Notes: generated from the sequence alone by a model not told the origin. 64,000 nt of DNA from Euphorbia lathyris (GCF_963576675.1 NC_088917.1:74262610-74326609), one strand, 5' to 3'. Shown: positions 10,325 to 20,966, counted from the first letter of the stretch. Program-made: numbers and translations.

Positions 10325-10672
10325 AATTTATAAGAGTTGAAGATGAAAAGAGGTGTTGTTTTAATTATGAAAAGGTATAAAATTACACCTTTCGGGAATG
10401 AAGAAACTTAATGTTTCATTTGCCAAGAGGTTCGTCGAAAAGTTAGAGTGTTTCAGACCTGATAGTGCAGGAAACACGCGTGTCGCGATCGTGAATGTCA
10501 AAGCCGCGGTCGCGACACGCTGATTTCCTTGCGGAAATCAGGTCTCGAAGCTACCTCCCGATTCACGGTAGAGAATTTAAAATTCTCAGTATGAACAGAG
10601 AAATCCGAACCTGTTTGGACTATTCTTAAAAAGGGGATTCTCGGCAGGGAATTCTAAATTCTCGGCAGAGAA
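10325..10672 (-). promoter_or_regulatory. Third copy of the hairpin module plus TATA box
   Basis: On the minus strand: AT-rich hairpins (10672-10637 and about 10595-10563; GAGAATTT/AAATTCTC type arms), a GC-rich stem-loop (10520-10477; GCGTGTCGCGA against TCGCGACACGC), then CTTATAAATT at 10334-10325. The sequence around the TATA box (tcttcaact before it) also resembles the LTR TATA region near 5030. The ORF A start codon is about 105 bases downstream. Confidence 0.5.
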
Positions 10673-10890
10673 TTGCCTGAAACTTCAAATTCATCTTAAT
10701 TTCCTAAAAATTAAATCTAAAATCATGAAATAGAAATGTTTTATGCATTTAAATCATAACATAAAGTCATCTAATCATAAAAATGGCATTTTAGAAGAAA
10801 AAATAAAAATTAAAATAAAATAAAATAGAATAAATGAAAAAATATAAAAACAATAAAACAAAATAAACTGTGTAAGATAAACTGAGTAAT

Positions 10891-11753
10891 TTATACGTCA
10901 GATAATCTTGTTACGAACGGAATTTCAATTTGTGAAATATTTTCGTAATAGATTTTACATCGATTACCATTAACTTTGAATCGAACTCCGGTAGGACCTT
11001 CCAGTTCTAAAGAACCATAATCGAATGTTTTTACGACTAAATATGGTCCTAACCATCTGGACTTAAGTTTTCCTGGAAATAAACGAAGTCGTGAATTAAA
11101 TAACAGCACTTTATCCCCAACATTAAAATGTTTGACTTTAATTTTGGCATCGTGCCATTTTTTCACTTTTTCTTTATAAATCTTTGCATTTTCGTAAGAT
11201 AGATGACGTAACTCATCTAACTCATTCAAATTGAGCAAACGTTTCTTACCTGCTTGTCGTAAATCAAAGTTTAGTTCTCTAATAGCCCAATAGGCTTTAT
11301 GTTCTAATTCGACTGGAAAATGACATGCCTTCCCATACACTAAGCGGTACGGAGTCATTCCTATTGGTGTTTTAAATGCAGTACGGTATGCCCATAATGC
11401 ATTATTGAGTTTAGAAGACCAATCTTTTCTAGAAGATGAAACTGTTTTCTCGAGAATCCATTTGAGTTCTCTATTTGATATCTCCGCCTGACCATTTGAC
11501 TGAGGATGGTACGGCGTTGATACGCGGTGGCGTACTCCATATTTTTTCATAAGCGTTTCAAAACTCTTGTTTATAAAATGAGTACCGCCATCACTAACGA
11601 TAACTCTTGGTCAACCAAATCTATAAAATATATCGTCAAGAAAATTAACGACAACTTTAGAATCGTTCGTCGGGGTTGCAATTGCTTCAACCCACTTTGA
11701 AACATAATCGACGGCAACTAATATGTAAGTTTTACCATTGGAAAGGGGAAAAG
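10891..11753 (-). pseudogene. Athila integrase, C-terminal two-thirds, one stop
   Basis: The reading frame runs from the copia junction at 11753 to a stop at 10891. It covers the integrase catalytic core and C-terminal domain. It shows [14 protein letters not shown] (first catalytic Asp region), VSDGGTHF (second Asp region), then [16 protein letters not shown] (catalytic Glu) and [20 protein letters not shown], diagnostic of Athila/Tat. A single in-frame TGA at 11613-11611 sits in the [15 protein letters not shown] context, where an Arg codon (CGA to TGA) is the simplest ancestor. From the first Met after the stop (11550) 219 codons remain open. RT and RNase H should precede it but are lost at the copia insertion. 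Confidence 0.88.
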
Positions 11754-13090
11754 TGTTGAAACACCTTTCCACATAATTTTGATTTGACAAAATTGTTTAA
11801 GTATAATTGAAATACATATTCTAAACACACTAAGTTTAAATGCTTTGATTTATTATACTAATGTGTTTGTTCAATGTTGAGTTAAAACTGTTTATAAGAC
11901 ATAAGAATTAAAAGGCCCAAGCCCAATACAAGTGTTAAAGCCCAAGTCAAACAACTCAGTACAACTCGGCCCGCGTTTGTTAAAACGTTGTCGCTTTGGA
12001 CAAAACGCAACTCAGCAAGAGAAGGATCTAGAAGACCTTCGGGAAACAACTTCAAGATGAAGCTGCTGAGTAGTCTCGACAAAGCCTACAAGACAGCAGC
12101 TGGCTAATGAAAACCTCCAGATAAAGTATTTCTACTTTGGGTAAAGTTCAGATGACACAGTATGATGTCCAGTTGACTTTACCATAAAAGGAGAGACAGT
12201 CTGCTGAGCTGACCGAGGACAGAAGATACACAATTCTGATTGGCTGAGAGCTCTGAGAAAGTCAGGATGACAACGACAGGTAGCCGTTTCCCTCCAACGG
12301 TTATTTCGAAATTCGAAATGACCGATGCCCAGACGTCTCTATAAATAGTGCCATCAGAAGCTTCATTCAACACAGAACTTGATCAAGCCATTACGCTGAC
12401 CAAATTTCTACACAAGTTCTGCAAGCAAAGAAGCAAAGAAAATCTTACACTACAATTCTTATATCTGTGTAAAAGTCTAGAGTGATTATTTCAATCGTCT
12501 AAAGTGTCTTAGCAAATCTTTGTATAGGACAAACACTTATCATTTCTAGAAGATAGAAAGGAGAGGCTGAGTACTCGGTTATAGTACTCAGCGAGAGATT
12601 AGGATTGAGTAGAGGTATAGAGGAAGGTACTCTTGTTATACTCAGTTGCTAAGATTGTAAAAGGTTTGAGGCTCTACCTTTAAAGAGCTCAGTAGAGGAT
12701 TCGAAATCTCAGAACGTGTTCCGGGGACAGGACGTAGGCTTAGAAGAAGCCGAACCTGGATAAATCTGCTGAGTAAAGTATTCCTTACCTTTAACTCCTT
12801 ATTTATATTGCTTGCTTAAAATAACCAAAAACTGACCAAGTAAAGAGGTCAAGTTGAGTTGTGCGCGTTAAACGTCTGAGCTCAGGAATAGACTCTAAGT
12901 GCTATCTCCTGACTCAAGCTAAGAAACTGACCTAGTCACCAATTGACTAAGCCAGTATCTTGCTGTTTACTCAGCGCCGCTGTTAAAACCTTTTTCCTTA
13001 GAAAAAGAAGTCTGCCCTAATTGCAAAAAGTTTAAATAGTTCCTAAATCCCCCCTTGGAACTATACTTGCAACCTTACAAGGGACCAACA
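11754..13090 (+). repeat. 5' LTR of a Ty1/copia element nested in Athila
   Basis: It starts TGTTGAAACACC exactly where the Athila integrase frame breaks and ends GGGACCAACA, so TGTTG/CAACA termini, about 1,337 bp. An initiator-Met tRNA primer site follows two bases later and a copia gag starts 50 bp further on. No matching 3' LTR is in the window. Much of the downstream element is missing or displaced by the next insertion. Confidence 0.85.
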
Positions 13091-13092
13091 AG

Positions 13093-13104
13093 TGGTATCA
13101 GAGC
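13093..13104 (+). other. Primer binding site (initiator Met tRNA)
   Basis: TGGTATCAGAGC, complementary to the 3' end of plant tRNA-iMet, two bases after the LTR end. Diagnostic of Ty1/copia. Confidence 0.9.
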
Positions 13105-13152
13105 TTAAAAGCTCACTGTAAAAGGTCTAACAACCTTGAGCTGATCCCTACC

Positions 13153-13530
13153 ATGGGCGAAAACAGCACTCGGTTTCTCCCTGGAAACCAAACAACTCAG
13201 ATATTGCCTGAGGGGCTGTCCATTACTAGGCCTCCCCTATTCTTCGGGTCAAACTATACCTTCTGGAAGAATAGGATGAAAAATTTCATTCAGGCTACAA
13301 ACATGAGTGTCTGGCTATCTATAGTCCAAGGCCCATTTGTACCTGTCGAAGTTGTGGCTGGCCAAACAGTTGTAAAAGCTGAGGCTAAATGGACAGAGGA
13401 TGATCTTAAGAAGCTCCAAAACCATGCTTCGGCTATCAATATGCTTCACTGTGCGCTCGATGCTGCAGAATATAATAAAATCTCAGGTTGTGAGTTCGCA
13501 CAAGAGATCTGGAAAAAGCTGGAAGTCACC
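13153..13530 (+). pseudogene. copia Gag, N-terminal 126 codons
   Basis: ATG at 13153, 50 bp after the primer site. The frame reads RPPLFFGSNYTFWKNRMKNF, the characteristic start of copia-type gag polypeptides (G.NY..WK..M pattern), then W..I..GPF.P and an EIWKKLEV-like run. The open frame stops at residue 126 only because another LTR (TGATGCG) has inserted at 13531. Zinc knuckle, protease and all pol domains are missing from the window in this context. Confidence 0.85.
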
Positions 13531-15196
13531 TGATGCGCCCTCACCTAACTCGAGATGAGAACTCACTAAGGGATATGTGTACCCCATCGTTATCAAGTAA
13601 TAAATTTCTGGTTTAAGTCCAGGTTATCGTCCACAGGATTTATTTCTGCAAGTATCAAGCTACTCGGTCTCGGATGTTATCTAGGCTTAGGGGGTTTTGA
13701 GTTTGGTTTGTTTAATTAATCTACTCCTAGGTTGAATTATACTAATCCTAGCTAAGTTATCTAATTCTAACTAAATTATCTAAGTTATTCTACGCCTAAC
13801 TAAGTTACTCTACCCCTAATTGATCTTTCATTAATGAAACTATTCGAAGGAACATGGTATGAACGATAATAATAAAGATAGATTATCAAGTCTATTGAAT
13901 AAAAACCTAATCTGAGTCACTTGTATTCAAGGCGATTAACCCTACTTACCCTCCTGAGGTTCCTAGCGCGTGATTCCCTAAGGCCGAAACTAGGTCTAAG
14001 GCTCAGTAAATTGGCGCTTAATCAACTAAGAGGTCGTCAATCTCCTAGGCTCTGACTAGGTCAGATTCAGCTCGCAATATGTGCCTACTAGATTTTGGGG
14101 CTTTTGAATGAGTTAAACCAATTGAATAAAGCGTAAGACAGAGGTTAGACAAATAATCATAGAACAAAACAAGAGCTAAATTATTATTAAAGGCGAAGAT
14201 AATTGTCACAAGATACAATAAGTCAAGTTCGGCAACTGTATCAAAGAGTACAAACAAGGAAAGATAAAAGGAGATACAAAAATCCCTTTCAGGGAACCTG
14301 TTTACTCTGCAGCCGGCGACTTAATCTTAAGGACGGACCTTGGTAATTCCTCGGTAGAAAGCTTTGAAGGAGCTTCAATGGAGGTTGAGGAAGATGGAGA
14401 AGATGGAGAGGAATTACAAGGGGAAAGCTAAAATAATTTACAAAAACGAAAGATATCTAATTACAATTGAAAAATCCTATTTATAGACGCGTCTCGGGCC
14501 TCGTTTTGACCTATTTTCATGTCCTAGTTGGTGTAGGAAGATGTGGGGCCGAACGTGGCTTCGTGGGGGCGGAATTGGTCTTTTTGACCAATTCCCGTAG
14601 GGCTGCTCGCCGAGCAGGGAAGATTGCTCGTGCCGAGCAGCACCCTGCTCGGCGAGCAGGCATAGCCTGCTCGGCGAGCAGGCCACCAGGGGCCTGCTCT
14701 GCTCGCCGAGCAGGCTATGCCTGCTCGGCGAGCAGGCCTCTAGGGGCCTGCTCGGCAAGCAGAAATGGCCCGTGGGGCCCTGCTCGCCGAGCGTTTTCGC
14801 CCGAAGCGTGCTCGATCCAAGCTCGATGAGTTCCGCGACCTTTTTCGTCCGACTTCACACCTGCATACGCATAAAAACTCCGGAAAACATTAGTCCAAAA
14901 AGCCAAATTGATCCGTCAATCGCTTATTTTGAGCAAACGCTTCGTTTGGTGCGACTTTTGACGGACCAATTAGCTTCAAAAGATAACGGAATTCTAATAC
15001 GCATGCTATTTCGGCCGTATTTGCCTAAATTGATTACAAAACGAGCCTAAATGGCGAAAAGTAAATAGAATGTTTTCAATTCCTAACTAACTCACACAAA
15101 AGCATTTAAATGCAAGAATTGCTCGCTTATTAACCGAATAACTCTAAAAACCGTCCTAAAACCGTACCCAAAGATAGGGGTTTTTGACCCCTATCA
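13531..15196 (-). repeat. 3' LTR of the second Athila-like element
   Basis: TGAT...ATCA inverted termini (TGATGCGCC at 13531; CCCCTATCA ending 15196), 1,666 bp, directly flanked by a polypurine tract. It contains 'cgttatcaagtaataaattt', analogous to the 'gcttgtagtaataaaatata' of the first Athila LTR. A TATA box lies on the minus strand at 14486-14478, with a dense palindromic GC island upstream of it. Confidence 0.82.
14478..14795 (-). promoter_or_regulatory. TATA box with array of GC-rich palindromes
   Basis: About eight copies of the 15-bp palindrome CTGCTCGGCGAGCAG, or its CTGCTCGCCGAGCAG and one- or two-base variants, lie at about 14592, 14624, 14643, 14668, 14700, 14719, 14746 and 14783. 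They are nested in larger inverted repeats (GGCATAGCC/GGCTATGCC). The minus-strand TATA (CTATAAATA) at 14486-14478 is about 110 bp downstream. The island is strikingly GC-rich in an AT-rich LTR. A possible role in folding, transcription or packaging is inferred. Confidence 0.65.
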
Positions 15197-15197
15197 A

Positions 15198-15212
15198 ACC
15201 TCCTCGCACTTA
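15198..15212 (-). other. Polypurine tract next to second LTR
   Basis: On the minus strand aagtgcgaggaggtt abuts the LTR end at 15196, as expected for the plus-strand primer. Confidence 0.7.
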
Positions 15213-16831
15213 AAACTTTACTTGTCCCCAAGTAAACTAAAAAACTAAACCCGCCATCACAAGCAAGCTAGAAAACTTCCCAGTTTGACTAGGTGCTTGA
15301 CACAATTTCGAGCATCTGTAATTACATGCGTTCGGAAATACAAAGTAGAGACACGATATCCAAAAGCTGCATTTCAATTATCATGGGTCATAGTTTTAAG
15401 CAAATGGACACATGTTCAATTAAACGAGTTTAAGGGGATCGCTAGGTAAAACACCTCACCATAGGTAGTTCACTCATTCACACAATTTTGGTGGCTAAAG
15501 TGTTTACTCTCGGCTTATGTTCTTGCTTAGGATTACGTTGATTTTGCACGTTCATCCGAGTTCCTCTACTATGCTATATGACTCCGATGATATCAAAAAC
15601 AGCCTCTAATTGGGGTTGTAATGTGGTTAGAGGGTTAAAGGTACAACAAGGGTTAAAAGTTCTAGCGCTACAAAAACAAAGTTAAAATGGCTTTAGCAAA
15701 TACGAAGTGAGTGAGCTTTTTATTCATCCCTTATATTTATATAATTTTTTTTCTTTTGGGATGTTTTCTTGAGACGTTTTTGATTTTTAGGAACTGGGGA
15801 ATGAAGTTTTTCCCCTTTTGTTCGTCTCTTTTCTTTTCTTTTTCTGTTTCTGTTTTTCTCTTTTTCTTTTTGGGGTAGTGATGCTCATTCACTTCTTAGC
15901 CTTTTGGCTTGCTACTGAAATGCCATAAACAAAGGTAAAGCACTAGAGGAAAGCAAAGGCTCAATTTCGAGCTTTGCAAAAACAAAGGTTAAATAGCGAA
16001 CCAAGTTGTGGTTTGCAAAAATGGGTTAGAACGAAAGAAAAATCTACAAACTACAAAAATGTCGGCTCAAAGGGGCTTCCTAGAGTTGATGAAAAAGAAA
16101 AAAAAATAAGGTAAAGAAAAGGGTTAATTCTAATGAGGCTGATTCATCGTTTATCATCTCAAACCATTGCATGTAGGTTCAACACAGTATTAGGTGCAAA
16201 ATCTGTAATCTTCCACAAGTCAAAGCATTCACACAAAAATGTCAAGAAAAAGAGCTTTTTGATGTTCGCTCTTAGGCTCAAATTCAACTCACAATTCTTT
16301 GGGTTTCAATTTTGTGTTTACTAGTTTTCCCCAAACTCAAATTTAATGTCACATGCCTTCAATTCTTAAGTTATCTACCTAAGTAATGATTTTAGCATTT
16401 CTTCAAAAGTAGGGTCTAAAAGCAAACTTTAGCTCATGCTTTTACAGATACAAGAGTTGTGTCCTACGCCTAAACTAGTTGTCATGCAATCTTAGATTCG
16501 GCTTTCAGCCCTCAAGGACAAATAACGAAGTTTAGATTCGAAGGAGGTTCACGGTTTTAGGTCCTAAACATGCAAAACCTAAATAAAACCCGAAAATGCT
16601 AAACTAAACTAGACACGACGCAACAAAAATTAAAAATTTATACAATTTTTTTTGTAAGTTTGTCTACCCCTCCTCCTCACACTAAAAATATGCAATAAGT
16701 TCCAACATTGCATCACAAATTATGAAGTACGAGTGTAAAGAGTTAGGGTGGAGAAGACAACTTACTAACCAAAGTTAAAAACAGAAATCTATAATTGAAT
16801 TAAAAAGAAAAACAAACCTAGAAAAAGTTTA
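15213..16831 (-). other. Non-coding interior of the deleted element
   Basis: No recognisable coding region. It includes a T/C-rich tract (15780-15890) and, near 16665-16685, a second polypurine-like tract on the minus strand (agtgtgaggaggaggggta). The latter could be a duplicated or central primer tract. Confidence 0.5.
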
Positions 16832-16899
16832 ATCCAAACTTGGGTTGCCTCCCAAGAAGCGCTACTTTATAGTCGGTTAGCTCGACATGGAGTTCCTTC

Positions 16900-17859
16900 C
16901 TAGGTGTAAGCTTCTACTCGCGTTAGGAACTCGAACTCCTTGAGAAATAACCCGTACCTACAAAACGGATTAAGCGCCTTTAATAAGTTTAATGAAAGCA
17001 GGAGGTCGAATTTAAACATATTATGAAAAAGTTTGGTTTGCTCCCTTTTGGATTCTCTTGGTAGGAAGAGAATGAAAACTTGTGAGCATGAAGCAAACCT
17101 AAACTTTTCTAATTTTTGAGGGAAAGGTAGTTGAGATACACAAGTTTTGATTTGATCTTTTATCTCCATCACATGATTTAGAATTTCAGATTTTGAACCG
17201 GGGTTGCTTACCGCTTCCGGTTCCTCACTTACCTCGAGTGATGCATGTGATAGTGGACTTGGTTCTACCTTTTTGTCATTCCTCAAGGAGATGGCTTGAG
17301 CTGATTCCCTTTGTGGGATTTCTATGTTTTCCTTTATGCCTGGGAGAGCATCTTGGGATTGCTCTTGCATCTCATGGTTTATTTGAGCCAATTGGTTGCT
17401 CAAGTCCTTGCAAACCTCCTCGTTGATTGTAACTCGGGCTGATATTCCTTTCAAAAGGGACAGCACCTCATCTCGTGAGCTAAAGGGTTGTGGAGGAACT
17501 TGGCTTGCTTGTTCGTAAGGGAACATTCCCAATTCGTTTTCCCTGTGCTCATTAACAAACCTATTTGGAGGCCTCAACATGTTAGGGTTCCCGTAGGACA
17601 GATTTGAGTGTTGAGGTCTCCTCCAATCACTACCATAAAAGCTGTAAGAATTGGGGCTAGAGTTATACCTTTGGTGATTACCCACAAAACTTACACTTTC
17701 ATTGGTGTTGAGGCTCAGTTTCGTCATCAAGATATCCATTTTCTCATTTAAGTCGGCCATGGAGGGATTGGGAGCCTCATTCTCCAGGGCATGAATGTAT
17801 TGTCTTGATGGGATAGTAAACTTTTGAGCTTGCCACTCGACTCTTTCTTGCCAATTCAT
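16900..17859 (-). CDS. Gag-like protein of the second Athila-like element
   Basis: Open 319-codon frame. Residues about 30-115 contain MADLNEKMDILM, FVGNHQRYNSSPNSYS and RRPQHSNLSYGNPN. This matches the C-terminal half of Athila/Tat Gag, where an N.YNPGWRNHPNFSYGN-like motif precedes a helical oligomerisation segment. Residues about 125-165 form that helical stretch. The last ~75 residues (from LPFPQKLEKF) no longer look like Gag and probably come from sequence beyond the pol deletion. No zinc knuckle or protease is visible. The N-terminal half of Gag is missing, or lies in another frame upstream. Probably not functional on its own. Confidence 0.6.
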   Translation of the reverse strand: MNWQERVEWQAQKFTIPSRQYIHALENEAPNPSMADLNEKMDILMTKLSLNTNESVSFVGNHQRYNSSPNSYSFYGSDWRRPQHSNLSYGNPNMLRPPNRFVNEHRENELGMFPYEQASQVPPQPFSSRDEVLSLLKGISARVTINEEVCKDLSNQLAQINHEMQEQSQDALPGIKENIEIPQRESAQAISLRNDKKVEPSPLSHASLEVSEEPEAVSNPGSKSEILNHVMEIKDQIKTCVSQLPFPQKLEKFRFASCSQVFILFLPRESKREQTKLFHNMFKFDLLLSLNLLKALNPFCRYGLFLKEFEFLTRVEAYT

Positions 17860-18807
17860 TGATTAGAGAATGCTGAGAAAAAGTGAAGTTCTAGCACAAA
17901 AGTTGATAAGTAAAAGTATATAGAACAAACACAAAAGATATGAACAAGTATAGAAGTTATAAAGAATTATATATAAACAAGTATAAACGATATAAACAAA
18001 GGATATTCACAAGGAATGCCTAAACTAACAAATTGGATGTGATCATATAGTTGTCAAATTAAAATTCAACTCATGAATCGAAATTCCAATTTTGTGAATC
18101 GTGACTCGTAAATCAAATCGAATCGTAAGATTCAAGATTCGATTCAAATGCATAATATTATGGAAAATAAAATATGTATCACTTTTAAAAAAATCATATT
18201 ACATATATGATTTTTTTTTTTTTGTTTTTTAACTATTAAAATGCTACTTTTTTTTTTTAGTCAATTCAACTTAATATGTATTGTGATAAATTGAAAAGTA
18301 AAGAGAATTTAATTACAAAGAGTGGAAAAAAAAACACTAAAATATAAAACACTGAGCATTTCCAAGTGGAAAATGAGAAATAAAAGAGTTCGGTAAAAAA
18401 CGTGACTCGAATTATTCAACATCGAGTCTTGGTCAAGTTCAATTCTACCTATAGAGACGACTCAAAATATATTCAACTTGATACATACGAGTTTGATAAA
18501 AATGGCTAGAATGATTTTATTAAAATTAATATGAAGTTAAATCATTTTATTGAAAGAATAAAGTTAATGATCTTTTTGAAATATATATCAAACTTCAATG
18601 ACGATTATTAGAAGATTAGATAAAATATGAAAAGAAGGCCATGAATAGATAGAAATAAAATGAAGGGTAAAAATTACAAAAAAGAAAAAACATGTGGTTA
18701 CATATTTCCTGAAATCGATCCTTCTGGTTTTCTCAGTGCAAAATAAGTACTGCTTTTTACACCTTTAAGGGATGAATTTCTTTTAACACCTTTGGAAATG
18801 CTGACGT

Positions 18808-19100
18808 CAGGGCCGCCCCTGGGCCTAGGCCCGGAGTGCATCGGCCTAGGGCCCAGGTTTGGAGGGGGCCGGAATTTTTTCTTTAGTGTTATATGTATAT
18901 ATGAAAGTTAATTTTTGTTAATATAGTTAGTTATAAAATCATACATCAATTCCTAATTCTTTCTTAAAGCTCATTGATAAACAAAAACAAACAAAAAAAA
19001 AAAATTAAGACTTGTCCAACCTTTACACATTAATTAGTAAATTTTATATTAAATGTGCCATTATTGTTTATTTTGTCTAGGTCCCTAAGTTGTCAGCAGT
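18808..19100. mobile_element. hAT-type MITE, copy 1
   Basis: It starts CAGGGCCGCCCCTGGGCCTA, closely matching the reverse complement of the right end of the hAT MITE at 57386-57896. It ends near 'cctaagttgtcag', matching that element's other end. The outer terminus is degraded and no target duplication is apparent. A sister copy lies at 20680-20966. Confidence 0.6.
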
Positions 19101-19132
19101 TTCAGTTTCACTTGCAGTGCTAGCAGTAGTAA

Positions 19133-19258
19133 ATGGATTTTAATATCGACTCTCCGGCTCCTACTAATTCGAAGTCTGGATCGCAGGCTGTAACAGCTTC
19201 AAGTAGTATGATGTTAATGACAGTTGCAGTTATTGTTATTATGAGTTTTGTCAATTGA
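19133..19258 (+). CDS. Small repeated ORF, copy 1 (41 aa)
   Basis: Unrecognised protein. It reads MDFNIDSPAPTNSKSGSQ, then a Ser/Ala linker and a hydrophobic C-terminus (about residues 26-40: MMLMTVAVIVIMSFV). The layout, a short polar head and a C-terminal hydrophobic tail ending one residue later, is that of a tail-anchored micropeptide. It could equally be an exon of a lost gene. Compared with the other three copies it lacks one codon, so the indel keeps the frame. No ribosome-level or expression evidence. Confidence 0.35.
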   Translation: MDFNIDSPAPTNSKSGSQAVTASSSMMLMTVAVIVIMSFVN

Positions 19259-19556
19259 GTTTGAGTGAGTTGATTCAGAATAATATTGCAGGTATTAGGA
19301 TTATATTAATTCATGGATTTTATTTTCTTTAGTTATTACCATTTCTCCTCCAAAAAAAAAAGATTTTCCTGTTTCCTAACAGAATAGTCGATGCTTATCC
19401 ATCCCAAATAAATGTAGGAGAATTCTTTCCTTCCAAATCATATACTTTTCACCATTTAATTTGGGAACAACACAACTTGCATCAAAGTAACTAACCATTT
19501 ACATAATTTAAAAAATAATACATGTTGATTTAATAAATTGAGACTAATAAAATAAA
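19259..19556 (-). pseudogene. copia gag-like fragment, inverted
   Basis: On the minus strand about 19480-19385 reads KLNGEKYMIWKERIL, then HLFGMDKHRLF. The LNG..Y..WK pattern is like the start of copia Gag proteins. The same fragment recurs in both orientations in copy 2. It is short and broken, and lies between the small ORF and the left end of the Mutator-type MITE. Confidence 0.4.
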
Positions 19557-19746
19557 GGGTAAATAATTATAAGGTCCCTGAGTTTTTACTTAATACACTA
19601 GTTAGTTTTTCTATTTTTAGAAATAATTATATAATCCCACAATTTTTGCATTTATTAACTCCGTAACCCTTATGTTTGAGTCAACGGTCAAACTATAGCA
19701 AATAAATTTTAAAATGCCAAAATCCCTTTACTCTATGTTTTAATAA

Positions 19747-20160
19747 TTATCCAAACCAGTCCTTCATCGTGTGCGAATCAGAAGAGTCTTAAAAAGGTGA
19801 AAATAAAAAAGAAATCAACAAGCATATGCAAAGGAAAGGAAGGCGAAGACTTGAGATATGATTTCCATATCTGAATGTGAGAGTTCTTTGTAAATTCGAT
19901 TAAATTTGATTTAGAATCTCATCTAAGTTGATCTCCTTTTCTTCTTCTTCTTATTCTTCTTCTCTTTTAGTTTGAGAAAATAGTTTTTCTTCCTCTTGCT
20001 TCTTCAACTCATAAATTGATTAAAGAGCTAAAAGGAAACCTTCGAAAGAAAAATAGCCAGTATATTTAAATGTAAGGGTAAATAATTAAGTGAAGAAAGA
20101 GATTGAGACATAAGAGGAGAAAATGTTATGTATAGATTTTGACTTTTCGGGCGCCAATCA
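19747..20160. other. Spacer between the duplicated segments
   Basis: No gene seen. It contains a (ctt)n tract near 19941-19962. The end reads 'ttcgggcgccaatca', faintly similar to an inverted tRNA-Asp primer site, too weak to call. Confidence 0.4.
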
Positions 20161-20679
20161 CAAATTGGATGCGATCATATAGTTGTCAAATTAAAATTCA
20201 ACTCGTGAATCGAAATTCCAATTTTGTGAATCGTGACTCGTAAATCAAATCGAATCGTAAGATTCAAGATTCGATTCAAATACATAATATTATGGAAAAT
20301 AAAATATGTATCACTTTTAAAAAAATCATATTACATATATGATTTTTTTTTTGTTTTTTTAACTATTAAAATGCTACTTTTTTTTCAGTCAATTCAACTT
20401 AATATGTATTGTGATAAATTCAAAAGTAAAGAGAATTTAATTACAAAGATTGGAAAAAAATACTAAAATATAAAACATTGAGCATTTTCAAGTGGTAAAT
20501 GAGAAATAAAAGAGTTTGGTAAAAAACGTGACTCGAATGATTCAACATCGAGTCTTGGTCAAGTTCGATTCTACCTATAGAGACGACTCAAAATATATTC
20601 AACTCGATTCATACGAGAGTACTGCTTTTTACACCTTTAAGGGATGAATTTCTTCTAACACCTTTGGAAATGCTGACGT

Positions 20680-20966
20680 TAGGGCCGCCCCTGGGCCTAG
20701 GCCCGGAGTGCATCGGCCTAGGGCCCAGGGTTGGAGGGGGCCCAATTTTTTTACTTTAGTGTTATATGTATATATGAAAGTTAATTTTTGTTAATATAGT
20801 TAGTTATAAAATCATACATCAAGGCCTAATTCTTTCTTAAAGCTCATTGATAAAAAAAACAAAAAAAATTAAAAGGCTTGTACAACCTTTACACGTTAAT
20901 TAGTAAATTTTATATTAAATGTGCCATTATTGTTTATTTTGTCTAGGTCCCTAAATTGTCAGCAGT
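20680..20966. mobile_element. hAT-type MITE, copy 2
   Basis: Same element as 18808-19100, present because the whole segment was duplicated. It starts with a mutated terminal base (TAGGGCCGCCCC). Confidence 0.6.

Larger units (their letters stand above)
4073..11753 (-). mobile_element. Athila-type Ty3/gypsy retrotransposon, 5' part missing
   Basis: On the minus strand the order is integrase (11753-10891), env-position ORF A (10220-9273), env-position ORF B (8208-6988), a polypurine tract, and the 3' LTR (5560-4073). This is the Athila layout: the integrase reads [20 protein letters not shown], a hallmark of the Athila/Tat branch, and extra ORFs sit between pol and the 3' LTR. Gag, protease, RT, RNase H and the 5' LTR are absent, because the element is cut at 11753 by the TGTTG end of a copia LTR. 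It is itself inserted in the intron-like part of the CACTA element, and its target duplication cannot be checked. Confidence 0.88.
13531..18028 (-). mobile_element. Athila-like element, pol deleted, non-autonomous
   Basis: Minus-strand element with a 3' LTR (13531-15196), a polypurine tract and a gag-like ORF (17859-16900). Beside the ORF, at about 16860-16832, the minus strand reads gcgcttcttgggaggcaacc, which I recognise from just after pol in Athila/Cyclops elements. Gag therefore sits almost directly next to post-pol sequence, and the intervening pol genes are deleted. The right-hand LTR is not found; the element's edge disappears at about 18028 into a duplicated segment. It inserted into the copia gag, making it the youngest layer of this nest. 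Confidence 0.72.
18029..19746. repeat. Segmental duplication, copy 1
   Basis: It begins CAAATTGGATG and shares nearly its whole length with 20161-22312. Order: an AT-rich block, a 260-bp stretch absent from copy 2 (about 18490-18745), a hAT-type MITE, the small ORF, a spacer, an inverted gag-like fragment, and the left part of the Mutator-type MITE. The two copies diverge abruptly at TTTTAATAAT (19746 / 22312). Confidence 0.9.

Noticed and set aside
14467..14906. Long overlapping open frames rich in Arg/Ala/Ser on both strands
   Set aside because: They are by-products of the GC-rich palindromic array; both strands open because the repeat is self-complementary. No protein-like features.
20146..20163. 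'cgggcgccaatca' as the primer binding site of the second Athila-like element
   Set aside because: Only seven bases fit the tRNA-Asp type site, no LTR start follows, and the position is inside unrelated spacer DNA.
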